Source: Indioceanicola profundi
Lineage (GTDB): Bacteria > Pseudomonadota > Alphaproteobacteria > Azospirillales > Azospirillaceae
Assembly (NCBI RefSeq): GCF_003568845.1
Contig: NZ_CP030127.1
Span: 1,067,501 to 1,131,500, forward strand
Reading direction: 5' to 3'
DNA: 64,000 nucleotides
Made by a program: the position numbers and the translations under genes. Under the pieces are notes generated by a model. It did no database searches, was not told where the DNA came from, and saw only the letters and a list, made by a program, of their open reading frames with translations. Shown here piece by piece: positions 10,838-18,822 of the stretch (position 1 is its first letter; the number at the start of each line of letters is the position of its first letter).

Positions 10838-11752
10838 TCAGCGATCGGTGCGGCGGCCGGTGGTGCCGCGATTGTCGTCGACCTCGACCTCGGTGTGGCG
10901 AACACTGTCGGAAACAGTCTGTGCCCGTTCCTCGACATCCTTGCGGATAACAAGCTCCTCCTTCACGCGGGCCTGCTTGCTCACCACAGCCTCCTCATCC
11001 GTCTCCGTCACCTCCACGGTGCGCTCGCGGAAGGCATCGGCCGGAATGTCGGCGGAGGCGCCGGTGACCGCGCGACGTTCCACCGTGATGGTTTCGTCAC
11101 GCAGTCGCACCTGCTCCTCGATCGGCGTCTCGACAATATAGCTGCGCACGCGAACGCTGCCCTGTTCGACGGCGCGCTTGCCGACCGAGACATCCTCTTC
11201 GACGATGGGGATGTGCTCCTCATTGCCCGTGGCGGTGCCGGCCGAGGTGCGGTCCGTATCGCGCAGGGACGCCGCCGCCCGGCTCAGGCCGGAGCCGTAA
11301 CGGCTGCGCTCTTCCGTGGCGCGGGTGGCGTCATACTCTTCCGAGCTGGCGTCATAGCCGGACCAGCCGCTCTCCCGATAGGACCGCAGCCGGTCGTCGA
11401 TATCCACCGGACCATGGCGCTGAACGATCTCGATCGCCGTGTCGCAATGGTTGCTGCTGACATGGCCGACCAGCAGCACCCCGCCGCGGCGCAGTCCCTC
11501 GGCATAGGCTTCCGCATCGGCCTGGGGAACGCCCAGGCGGGTCAGCGTGCCGACGCGCTTGCCCGGGCTGTCATAGTCGTGCCCGAAGCTGCTGAACACG
11601 CCGCGGTCATTCCCGAAGTCGGCGGCGGACTGGGCATGCGCCCCGCCCATCACCTGGAAGGACCGCCGGAGCCCTGCGGAATCGAGTTCGCTCAGGACCT
11701 GGTTCGCCGTGGTCACGTCGTCGTAAAGCGCAACAATGGTCTTGTCGCTCAT
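10838..11752 (-). CDS. YsnF/DUF2382-type stress protein with N-terminal DUF1269-like region
   Basis: 304 residues. Residues 1-110 resemble the general-stress GsiB/YflT-type domain (TIVALYDD.T.A..VLSELDSAGL, then VGTLTRLGVPQADAEAYAEGLRRGGVLLVGHV). Residues about 180-290 are a DUF2382 (YsnF/AvaK) domain of alternating charged beta strands (IPIVEEDVSVGKRAVEQGSVRVRS). The middle (about 120-175) is low-complexity and charged. No signal peptide or membrane segment. It is the last gene of a three-gene operon, 4 bp after the gene at 11757-12155. Family members are induced in general stress; the molecular activity is not known. Confidence 0.8.
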   Translation of the reverse strand: MSDKTIVALYDDVTTANQVLSELDSAGLRRSFQVMGGAHAQSAADFGNDRGVFSSFGHDYDSPGKRVGTLTRLGVPQADAEAYAEGLRRGGVLLVGHVSSNHCDTAIEIVQRHGPVDIDDRLRSYRESGWSGYDASSEEYDATRATEERSRYGSGLSRAAASLRDTDRTSAGTATGNEEHIPIVEEDVSVGKRAVEQGSVRVRSYIVETPIEEQVRLRDETITVERRAVTGASADIPADAFRERTVEVTETDEEAVVSKQARVKEELVIRKDVEERAQTVSDSVRHTEVEVDDNRGTTGRRTDR

Positions 11753-11756
11753 GGGG

Positions 11757-12155
11757 TCACTCCTCGCTTGGTTGGTCGCTGCGCTCCAGCATCCCGTCGC
11801 GGGTCACGCTGGCCTCTTCGGTGCGCAGAGTTGCCGAAATCTGTTCGGTGCGGCGGCTGACCCGCCGCGTGATGTGGACTTCTTCTTTGAGGATCAGCCG
11901 CTTGGTGACGACCAGCTCCTCCTCGAGCACAGGCACGATCAGGACATCGCCGTCCTGGCGGACCTCGGGGGCAGTTTCGACCACCCGGCCCACGGGAACC
12001 CGGACGATGTCGACCGTCGTGCTGTCCAGTTCCTGCTCGACGGTCTGCTCCCGGGCATGCACATGGGTCTCGACGCGGACAGTCGAGGTTTCCACGGCCT
12101 TCTTCCCGACGGAGAGTACTTCCTCGTGCAGGGGAATAGTCCGACGGGAGTCCAT
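11757..12155 (-). CDS. short YsnF/DUF2382 stress protein
   Basis: 132 residues that are almost entirely one DUF2382 domain (IPLHEEVLSVGKKAVETSTVRVETHV...VLEEELVVTKRLILKEEVHITRRVSRR). It matches the C-terminal domain of the next gene, so the operon holds a single-domain and a two-domain version side by side. It lies 13 bp downstream of the small membrane protein gene and 4 bp upstream of the larger paralogue, so the three are very likely one transcript. Predicted cytoplasmic. Confidence 0.8.
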   Translation of the reverse strand: MDSRRTIPLHEEVLSVGKKAVETSTVRVETHVHAREQTVEQELDSTTVDIVRVPVGRVVETAPEVRQDGDVLIVPVLEEELVVTKRLILKEEVHITRRVSRRTEQISATLRTEEASVTRDGMLERSDQPSEE

Positions 12156-12168
12156 GCGTTTGCTCCCG

Positions 12169-12336
12169 TCAGAATACGAGCAGGGCGACGATGACGGCCA
12201 GGATGATGAGACCGATGACCCACCACAGGGTCTTGCTGCCGCCCGTCTCCGTCCGCTCGACCTTCACATCCGTTTTCGGGGCCGTACTGGTGCCGTCGGT
12301 GTCATAGACACCCACCTTCCTCGGCTGATCCGCCAT
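12169..12336 (-). CDS. small single-pass membrane protein (55 residues), first gene of the stress operon
   Basis: 55 residues: a polar N-terminus (MADQPRKVGVYDTDG) and one C-terminal transmembrane helix (TLWWVIGLIILAVIVALLVF, about 36-55). The start at 12336 is preceded by GGAG at good spacing; an upstream extension to 12498 runs through the probable promoter and is rejected. It leads the DUF2382 operon. No family recognised. Confidence 0.7.
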   Translation of the reverse strand: MADQPRKVGVYDTDGTSTAPKTDVKVERTETGGSKTLWWVIGLIILAVIVALLVF

Positions 12337-12560
12337 GTCGGGCGCTCCTTCTAAGCAATTGAAGGCCCAGCAACAGGAATAGCAAGCGCCTGTTACTGTG
12401 ACTTTACTGAGATTTGGTAGTATGAGCATCAGCGTCCGGTTGAACATTACATGACGCTTATATGAAGCTGCCTCTGCTGTCGGCGTCATCCGCCACATGG
12501 GACTGAAACGGCCCTGAGGCTGCCCTGTTGGAATTGCTCCAAACAGCAGAGGAAACGATC
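12337..12560. promoter_or_regulatory. divergent promoter region
   Basis: 224 bp between the minus-strand stress operon and the plus-strand DUF533 gene. It is AT-richer than its surroundings around 12400-12470. It must hold both promoters, but I could not find a clear EcfG-type GGAAC...GTT pair or a clear sigma-70 pair. Confidence 0.35.
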
Positions 12561-13340
12561 ATGGCGGATCTGACAGGTATCCTGGGCACCATGCTGGCCA
12601 CCGGAATGGCGGGTCGAAGCCGCCGCGGGCAGGCCTTCTCGGCGTCCCCCTTCGGGATGGGCGGAGCCGGCGGCATGAGAATGGGCGGCGGCGCCATGGG
12701 CATGCAGGGCGGCGGCATGGATTTCAAGAAGGTGGCCGGGCTCGGCGCCCTGGGTTATCTGGCCTACAAGGCCTATCAGGATCGGCAGCAGAACAACCCC
12801 GGTCAGGGCGGCAGCGGTGCAGCCGGTTCCGGCGGCGGTCTCCTGGGCGGCATCTTCGGCGGGGGCTCGTCCGGGGCTACCAGCCAGCCGGGCGGCGCAG
12901 CCGGCGGAAGCGGCTCCCTGGGGGAGCGGTTGTCGGGCATGCTCCGCCCGCAGCAGCCGGACGCGCCCGATGCGTCCGCCATGCCTGACGTCCAGATGGA
13001 GGATCAGAAGGCCCTGCTGCTGATCCGCGCCATGATCGCCGCCGCGAATGCCGATGGCGAGATCACCCAGGAGGAGCGGCAGCGCATCGTCTCCAAGCTG
13101 GACGAAGCCGGCGCCGGGCCGGATGAACGCCGGGTCGTGGAGCATGAGCTGCGCAACCCGATCTCCACCGATGCCCTTGTCCGCGCCGCGCGGGAGGAGG
13201 ACATGGCCGAGCAGGTTTATCTGGCCTCGGCCCTGTCCATGAATCCCGACAGCGATGCGGAGCGGTCTTACCTGCAGTACCTCGCGGCGCGCCTGAACCT
13301 GTCGCCGCAGCAGGTGCAGGCGCTACAGCAGGTCGCCTGA
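12561..13340 (+). CDS. DUF533 family protein (YebE-like, TerB fold)
   Basis: 259 residues from the ATG at 12561, with GAGGAAA upstream; a TTG 33 bp earlier is less likely. The N-terminus has a Gly/Met-rich stretch (FGMGGAGGMRMGGGAMGMQ) and a hydrophobic segment (VAGLGALGYLAYKAY), followed by a Gly/Ser-rich linker. The C-terminal 110 residues form the DUF533/TerB-like helical domain (LLLIRAMIAAANADGEITQEER; YLASALSMNPDSDAERSYLQYLAARLNLS). The family is inner-membrane associated and its function is unknown. It stands alone on the plus strand, divergent from the stress operon. Confidence 0.85.
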   Translation: MADLTGILGTMLATGMAGRSRRGQAFSASPFGMGGAGGMRMGGGAMGMQGGGMDFKKVAGLGALGYLAYKAYQDRQQNNPGQGGSGAAGSGGGLLGGIFGGGSSGATSQPGGAAGGSGSLGERLSGMLRPQQPDAPDASAMPDVQMEDQKALLLIRAMIAAANADGEITQEERQRIVSKLDEAGAGPDERRVVEHELRNPISTDALVRAAREEDMAEQVYLASALSMNPDSDAERSYLQYLAARLNLSPQQVQALQQVA

Positions 13341-13465
13341 CGCAATAGGCGGAGCCGCGCCCGCCCGACACGGGACCTGCGGCTCTTCCGGGATCGGGGC
13401 GGCCAAACAGCCGCCTCGGCACCGCCTCCGGATCGCCATTGCGCAGCAGGGCGCCGGTATGCTGT

Positions 13466-14242
13466 ATGCCGCCGATGCTTACCGATCCGTACTTCTACGC
13501 GGCGGCCATCCCCGCGGTCATCATCCTCGGGCTCGCCAAGGGCGGCTTCGCCGGCATCGGCATTCTGGCGCTGCCCTTGATGGCGCTGGTGGCGCCGCCG
13601 GTCCAGGCGGCCTCGGTCCTTCTGCCGATCCTCATCGTCCAGGACGTCGTCAGCGTATGGGCGTTCCGTCGGAGTTGGGATGGAAGCCTGCTCGCACTTC
13701 TACTGCCCAGTGCCGCGGGGGGAATCGCCGCCGGCTTCGCTCTGGCGGCCTATGTCTCTTCCGCCGGGATTGAGCTTGCGGTCGGCGCGACCTCGATCGC
13801 CTTCGCCCTCCAGCGGCTCTGGAAGGAGCGTGGAGCGACCGTTGTTCCGCCTGCGGCTGCTGCCCCCTGGACCGGCGTCTTCTGGGGCGGTCTGGCGGGC
13901 TTCACCAGCCAGATCGCGCATGCCGGCGGTCCGCCCTTCCAGATCTATGTGCTGCCGAAACGGCTGCCCCGCGACACCTTCATCGGAACGAGCGCCATCT
14001 TCTTCGCCGTGGTGAACTGGCTGAAGGTGCCGGCCTACGTGGCGCTGGGACAATTGACGGAGCAGAACCTGACGACCTCGGCGGTGCTGGTTCCGATTGC
14101 GATCGCATCCACCTGGGCCGGCGTGGTGCTGGTGCGCCGCTTCCCGGCGGAGCGGTTCTATACGGTTATCTATGTGCTGCTGGTCTTCGTCGGCGCGAAG
14201 CTGGCATGGGATGGTATCTCCGGCTTTGCCGGAGCATCGTAA
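13466..14242 (+). CDS. TauE/SafE family membrane permease
   Basis: About 258 residues with seven to eight predicted transmembrane helices and the internal two-fold pattern of this family (YAAAIPAVIILGLAKGGFAGIGILALPLMALV in the first half; FTSQIAHAGGPPFQIYVLPKRL in the second). Members move sulfite, organosulfonates or other small anions across the inner membrane; the substrate here cannot be told. The start is uncertain: ATGs at 13466 and 13475 are both possible and neither has a strong Shine-Dalgarno. Confidence 0.88.
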   Translation: MPPMLTDPYFYAAAIPAVIILGLAKGGFAGIGILALPLMALVAPPVQAASVLLPILIVQDVVSVWAFRRSWDGSLLALLLPSAAGGIAAGFALAAYVSSAGIELAVGATSIAFALQRLWKERGATVVPPAAAAPWTGVFWGGLAGFTSQIAHAGGPPFQIYVLPKRLPRDTFIGTSAIFFAVVNWLKVPAYVALGQLTEQNLTTSAVLVPIAIASTWAGVVLVRRFPAERFYTVIYVLLVFVGAKLAWDGISGFAGAS

Positions 14243-14301
14243 GCCGGGGCCGGGTTCCGGTTCCGGCCGTTGTCTCTCCTAGGAACCGATGGGGAGCGGG
14301 C

Positions 14302-14769
14302 ATGCTGTACAACAAGGAGTTGGACGCGCTGATCGCGAAGGGGCGGCAGACCGGGAGCCTGAGCCTGGAGCAGCTCGCAGCTCGGCTACCGGTGGAGCAG
14401 ATGGACATGCTCGCCCTGGCCCGGATCATCGAGCATCTGGAGGCGGCGGGAGTCGAGGTCGATATCGACCCGGACCTGTCCCGGCCCCGGCGCGATGCCC
14501 CACCGCCGCAGCCTGTCGCCGACCTTCTACCCGATACAGCCCCGCCGCCGCCTCCGCCGGAAAGGCGGCCCGATGCCGCCGAAGACGGGCCGGCTCCGCA
14601 GGGTTACAGCACCGCACCGCCGACGCAGGACAGGACAGACGGATCGGTGCGGACCGGCTCCTCCCGCACATGGCTGCTGTGGCTCGCCGCCGCGCTTCTG
14701 CTCGTGCTGTTGGCTGCTATCTTCTGGACAGGTGATGCTGCCGCCATGCCTCACTGGCTGGTAAGGTAA
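14302..14769 (+). CDS. membrane-anchored protein with stand-alone sigma-70 region 1.1 domain
   Basis: 155 residues from the ATG at 14302 (GGGAG upstream). Residues about 4-52 match sigma-70 region 1.1, the acidic N-terminal domain of primary sigma factors (KELDALIAKGRQTGSLSLEQ...IIEHLEAAGVEVDID). No regions 2-4 follow. Instead there is a long Pro-rich linker (about 60-120) and one C-terminal transmembrane helix (WLLWLAAALLLVLLAAIFW). In RpoD this domain occupies the polymerase DNA channel before promoter binding; attached to the membrane it could bind polymerase or sigma, but that is inference. It lies 59 bp after the permease gene and may be co-transcribed. Confidence 0.75.
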   Translation: MLYNKELDALIAKGRQTGSLSLEQLAARLPVEQMDMLALARIIEHLEAAGVEVDIDPDLSRPRRDAPPPQPVADLLPDTAPPPPPPERRPDAAEDGPAPQGYSTAPPTQDRTDGSVRTGSSRTWLLWLAAALLLVLLAAIFWTGDAAAMPHWLVR

Positions 14770-14860
14770 GCATCCGGACCAATGTTCAGGGCATCCGCCG
14801 GCCGCGCGGCAAACGCCAGCGGCCGGATTGCCGGAGCCATTTCTTCCAGCGGCGGGGTTC

Positions 14861-15613
14861 ATGCGGGTTCTAAGACGTCTGCTGTTCAGCATCGTTCTAC
14901 TGCTGCTGTTCCTCATCTCCGGTCCGACATGGATGATCGCGACCGGTCAGGCAGCCTTGGAAGCGGACCACCGCACCGCAAGCTGGGACAGAAGCAATCT
15001 GGCTCCGCCGCCGGAGGAAACGCCGGAAGCCGTGGTCCAGGTCTATGCGGCGCGAGCGTTCGAATGGCGCGGCGCATTCTCCGTCCATAGCTGGATCGCG
15101 GCAAAACCGAAGGGCGCCCACTCCTATACGCGATATGAGGTGATCGGTTTCCGGCTCTGGTCGACAGGGTCGGCCGTTGCAGTGGGGAACAGCCGACCGC
15201 CGGACGCCCAGTGGTTCGGCGCGGACCCGGAACTGATCTTCGAAGCCAGGGGCGAGAGGGCGCAGCAGATCATCGACCAGCTTGATCCGGCGGTGGCCCG
15301 CTATCCCTATCCCGACCGGTACGAAGCCTGGCCCGGCCCCAACAGCAACACCTTCATCGCCTGGATGATGGCCGAGGTCGAAGGCCTGGATGCGGTTCTG
15401 CCCTCCAACGCCGTCGGCAAGGGATGGCATGACGGATGGTGGCGTTCTGAAAAGGTCCGGACGGCTACCGGCGACGGCTGGATCGCCTCAGGCCCCTTCG
15501 GCCTTGTGGGGCTGACCACGCTTCCAGGCCGCTTCGAGGTCAGCATCCTCGGCATGTCATTCGGATACTCAGCCGGCGGCATTATCCTGCCGGGCATCGG
15601 CGTTCTTCGCTGA
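14861..15613 (+). CDS. DUF3750 family protein
   Basis: 250 residues from the ATG at 14861. An N-terminal membrane helix (LLFSIVLLLLFLISGPTWMI) is followed by a periplasmic-type domain with the family features VHSWIAAKPKGAHSYTRYEV, YEAWPGPNSNTFIAWM and the glycine-rich C-terminus FGYSAGGIILPGIG. The conserved PGPNSNT motif recalls papain-like or NlpC-type folds, but the family is uncharacterised. It is 91 bp downstream of the sigma-1.1 gene and reads in the same direction. Confidence 0.85.
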   Translation: MRVLRRLLFSIVLLLLFLISGPTWMIATGQAALEADHRTASWDRSNLAPPPEETPEAVVQVYAARAFEWRGAFSVHSWIAAKPKGAHSYTRYEVIGFRLWSTGSAVAVGNSRPPDAQWFGADPELIFEARGERAQQIIDQLDPAVARYPYPDRYEAWPGPNSNTFIAWMMAEVEGLDAVLPSNAVGKGWHDGWWRSEKVRTATGDGWIASGPFGLVGLTTLPGRFEVSILGMSFGYSAGGIILPGIGVLR

Positions 15614-15707
15614 CAGCACTTGGACACTGCTGCAACCCGCATTCATTCGGGCGGCAAAACCGTGAGCTACAGTCGGTACGATGCATCAGGGGTATCTAGC
15701 GAACAGA

Positions 15708-15733
15708 ATGGGGCTGCCTCATGGCAGCCCCAT
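15708..15733. terminator. hairpin between convergent genes
   Basis: A perfect inverted repeat (ATGGGGCTGCC, TCAT loop, GGCAGCCCCAT) between the DUF3750 stop and the minus-strand secreted-protein stop. There is no strong U tract, so the efficiency is unknown. Confidence 0.6.
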
Positions 15734-15774
15734 GCCATTGGTCAATGTTGTTTCCTGGCCGGCGGCAAAGCAAA

Positions 15775-16815
15775 TTAGTCGATGCGGAGATCCACATCAG
15801 CAGTCGCCGTTGCGTCAGTGACTGGCGTCCCGCTGTTCAACAGCGTCGCGGTGACCTTCGTCGGGCAGCCCCGGCGACCAGTCGGCGTCCCCTTGAAAGA
15901 GTAGCTGTACAGATAATACATTGCGTTCTCGCCATCAATCGTCAGGGCCGCACTGGGTGGCGTAGTTCCAGTCGCAGTGCTGTACCAAACGCCACCTTCA
16001 GCAGAAGTCAGCCGCACCCGGTGGGTATTGCCGAGCCCATTTTCAGCTGCTCCATGCGCAGCGCCGCTAACGGACAGTTCAATATTAGTATTTGAACGTT
16101 GTCGGCATTGAACTCTCAGAACGCTGACTTCTTTCTTGGTAGCGTTGGCCAATTTACCCGCATCGACTTCAATAAGAAAAGCCCTCATGACGCCGTCATC
16201 ATCCATGTATCCCTCAACGGACGTCAGTGCACCGATAGGCAGATCTTCTTCGACCTTGAAACCATACTCATTTTGTATCGGGAGGCCGGGGTATCGGGAA
16301 TCATATTCGTATTTGTCAGATTCATCCTTGCCAAGTGGAATCACCGGCATGTTCCCCACATACAAATTCGCCTTTGGGTTTTCGCTTGGCGCGTGAGTTA
16401 CACCACCCAACAAAACATTCTCATGATAATCTGTGAAGAACGTTTCAGCGGTTATCTTTGCTGACTCGTCGGCAGAATAGGTTTGCGTTCCCGTCACGAT
16501 CGCCGTGCCTCCAAGGAAGCCGACGGGACCTCCTGAGGGATACTGAGTTGCTTTAATACCAGGCAAGTTATCGCTGATGGCGAAAAAAACTGATGCCGGC
16601 ATTGAGGCCGTAGGAGTCTGCACCGGAAGGTTACTTGGCACGAAAACAGTCGAGCCCATGACCTTCACATTGTATCCGCCATCCACTTTGTTTATACTGA
16701 CCATCTCCCCCTCAAGCTCAACAGTTACTGGCGGAATCAACTGTTGAGCAGACGATGCTGAGGCAAGCAAAAGTACCACTGCGGCCGGAAGCAGAGAGGT
16801 GAGCTTCTTAGACAT
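15775..16815 (-). CDS. secreted protein of unknown family, paralogue of the product of 5735-6736
   Basis: 346 residues with a Sec signal peptide (LLPAAVVLLLASASSAQ). It aligns along its whole length with the protein at 5735-6736: VELEGEM; HENVLLGGVTHAP; YDSRYPGLPIQNEYGF; IGALTSVEGY; MRAFLIEVDAGKLANA; EVSVLRVQCRQR; and the C-terminal Cys in RRGCPTKVTAT. Its codon usage is less GC-biased than that of its neighbours, and the gene is visibly AT-richer (for example 16100-16450), which suggests separate or recent acquisition. GGAGAAAG precedes the ATG. No oxidase gene is next to this copy. Function unknown. Confidence 0.75.
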   Translation of the reverse strand: MSKKLTSLLPAAVVLLLASASSAQQLIPPVTVELEGEMVSINKVDGGYNVKVMGSTVFVPSNLPVQTPTASMPASVFFAISDNLPGIKATQYPSGGPVGFLGGTAIVTGTQTYSADESAKITAETFFTDYHENVLLGGVTHAPSENPKANLYVGNMPVIPLGKDESDKYEYDSRYPGLPIQNEYGFKVEEDLPIGALTSVEGYMDDDGVMRAFLIEVDAGKLANATKKEVSVLRVQCRQRSNTNIELSVSGAAHGAAENGLGNTHRVRLTSAEGGVWYSTATGTTPPSAALTIDGENAMYYLYSYSFKGTPTGRRGCPTKVTATLLNSGTPVTDATATADVDLRID

Positions 16816-16882
16816 CTACTTTCTCCATTCTGGATTCTAGACATTGCTTGTGTCAGGAGAGCAAGCAATCGTTCTGCTGGAT

Positions 16883-17212
16883 CTATTTTGACGATAGCCG
16901 GAGCGTGACAGTGTCCGGACATGCCGACGGCGAGACTGCACGGTCGATAGTGCGGCCGGTCCGGGCCTGAAGGACCCGCTTGTTCTTCAGCTTGACCCTG
17001 TCGGCCTTCCGAAGGCGTGGCGGCAGTTCCGCCCGCTTCTTGAGTTGACCCGGCGCCTGGGCGGAAGCGCCCGGCGCCAGTGTGGCGCAGCCGCGGTATT
17101 CCTTCGGCGCGGCGGATCGTTGGGTCGTCTCGTAACGCTGGGTCTGTGCCGCGGCGGGCACGGCCCAGCTTACGGCAAGACATGCCAGGATCATCAAAGT
17201 GGCCTGTCTCAT
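16883..17212 (-). CDS. small exported basic protein, hypothetical
   Basis: 109 residues. It has a signal peptide (LMILACLAVSWAVPAAAQ) and then a short mature part rich in Lys/Arg (RAELPPRLRKADRVKLKNKRVLQARTG) with two cysteines (RGCATL; SACPDT). No family recognised. It lies 67 bp upstream of the secreted-protein gene on the same strand and could share its transcript. An ATG preceded by AGGA-like purines supports the start. Confidence 0.55.
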   Translation of the reverse strand: MRQATLMILACLAVSWAVPAAAQTQRYETTQRSAAPKEYRGCATLAPGASAQAPGQLKKRAELPPRLRKADRVKLKNKRVLQARTGRTIDRAVSPSACPDTVTLRLSSK

Positions 17213-17649
17213 CCTGAGCTCCTTCCAGGCGGTTTCGCGGATGTGAGTGGCTGGTCCGCTGCTACATGGACGAGGAATCTGGCCGATTACTTTTGAAGCG
17301 CGCAGGGGCTAGCTATTCTGTGCCGGGCAGAGCACCGGCTTTGACTATTCCCGTCCCAGAAGCATGAGCTTCTGAAGAAAAGGATTCGCCTTTTCCCTGG
17401 CATGCGCGCTGTAATTTCGTGGATTTATTATGGGCCGCCGGAGCCTCGGAAATCTCACCGCGACAGTTCCGGGAGAGCCGAAGGGAAGCCGGAGCTGCCC
17501 CGTTTCCATTTTCTCCTTCTGCGCATAGAGTGGCTGACGCCGGTGGCGGCGGATCATCGACTTGTCTGCCAAGGATGCCGCCTCTGCGGCAGGTCCCTGG
17601 ACAGGTCCAGGAAGCCGTTCGCCTCTCCCTTCCAGCAGGAGTTCGCGCC
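17213..17649. other. intergenic region between divergent genes
   Basis: Holds the promoters of the small exported protein (minus) and pirin (plus). Two small inverted repeats are visible: AGAAGC/GCTTCT near 17358-17373 and GAAAAGG/CCTTTTC near 17378-17396. The in-frame extension of pirin upstream to 17419 has no ribosome-binding site or similarity and is not coding. Confidence 0.45.
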
Positions 17650-18570
17650 ATGACGCTAAGGTCCACCGACATCTCGGGTGTCGATCTCGTCATTCTTCCG
17701 CCGGTCCGTGACCTTGGTGACGGCTTTTCGGTACGCCGCGCCCTTCCTTCCGCCCATCGCCGCATGGTCGGACCCTTCATCTTCTTCGACCAGATGGGTC
17801 CTGCCGTCTTTTCCGACGGCGACGGGCTGGACGTGCGGCCGCATCCGCATATCGGTCTGGCCACAGTGACCTATCTGCTGGAGGGGGAAATATTCCATCG
17901 GGACAGCGTCGGCAGCATCCAGCCGATCCGGCCCGGCGAGGTCAACTGGATGACCGCGGGCTCCGGCATCGTCCATTCCGAGCGAACCGGTCCCGATGCC
18001 CGTGCGAATGGCGGGCCGCTATTCGGGTTGCAGACCTGGGTCGCCCTGCCGACCGCGCATGAAGAGACAGCGCCGGCTTTCGCCCACCATAAGGCTGCGG
18101 AGATTCCCTTTACCGAAGCCGACGGAGTGCGGCTGACGCTGATCGCGGGCACACTGGACGGGCTCCGCTCGCCCGTGCGGACCTTCTCCGACATGGTCTA
18201 TGCCGATATCATTCTGGCCGACGAGGCCCGGTACCAGGTGCGTCCGGAACATGTCGAGCGCGCCGTCTATGTTGTCGAAGGAAATGTGGAAGTGGCAGGC
18301 CAGGCCGGCGGGTTTACGACCGGCGAGCTCGTCATCCTGAAGCCGGAGGCCGAGATCGTGCTGAAGGCAAAGGGCGGCGCGCGGATCATGCTCGTGGGCG
18401 GAGAGCCATTTCCCGAGAAGCGTCACATCTACTGGAACTTCGTCTCAAGCTCCCTCGAACGGATCGAGCAGGCGAAGCGCGACTGGCGTGATCGGAATTT
18501 CCCGCCGGTGCCGGAGGAGGACGAGTTCATTCCGCTGCCGGAGGAACCCAAACCGGTCCGCTATCCCTGA
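17650..18570 (+). CDS. pirin family protein
   Basis: 306 residues with two cupin barrels. The N-terminal barrel has the metal-binding pattern of pirins (VRPHPHIGLATVTYLLEGE and GSGIVHSER: His-x-His, then Glu and His). The C-terminal barrel (about 180-290) ends with EPFPEKRHIYWNFVSSS, typical of the family. Pirins are non-heme iron or nickel proteins reported as quercetinases or redox-sensing co-regulators; the role here is not determined by context. The start at 17650 was chosen because conserved sequence begins immediately after it. Confidence 0.9.
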   Translation: MTLRSTDISGVDLVILPPVRDLGDGFSVRRALPSAHRRMVGPFIFFDQMGPAVFSDGDGLDVRPHPHIGLATVTYLLEGEIFHRDSVGSIQPIRPGEVNWMTAGSGIVHSERTGPDARANGGPLFGLQTWVALPTAHEETAPAFAHHKAAEIPFTEADGVRLTLIAGTLDGLRSPVRTFSDMVYADIILADEARYQVRPEHVERAVYVVEGNVEVAGQAGGFTTGELVILKPEAEIVLKAKGGARIMLVGGEPFPEKRHIYWNFVSSSLERIEQAKRDWRDRNFPPVPEEDEFIPLPEEPKPVRYP

Positions 18571-18822
18571 CCGCACGCGGCCGGCGGCGCCGTTCCGCAT
18601 AAAGATAATCAGACCTTGGTATGGTCATGACATCCCGAGTCTATATGACAGGCAACCTCAGGATGGTTGAGGGCGACTGCGGGAGCCTTGACACTTCAGG
18701 AAGTCAGCGCCGCGTTCCAACGGCTCCGCGCGTCGGACGGCATGACGCAACACCAGCGTTCCCGAGTTGCCGGATCGCGCGGCGACCGGAGCGTCGCCCG
18801 TCCCACTCCAAGATCAGAGCGC

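Noticed and set aside
17419-17649. Upstream extension of the pirin frame
   Set aside because: No ribosome-binding site and no similarity before 17650; pirin homology starts at the chosen ATG.
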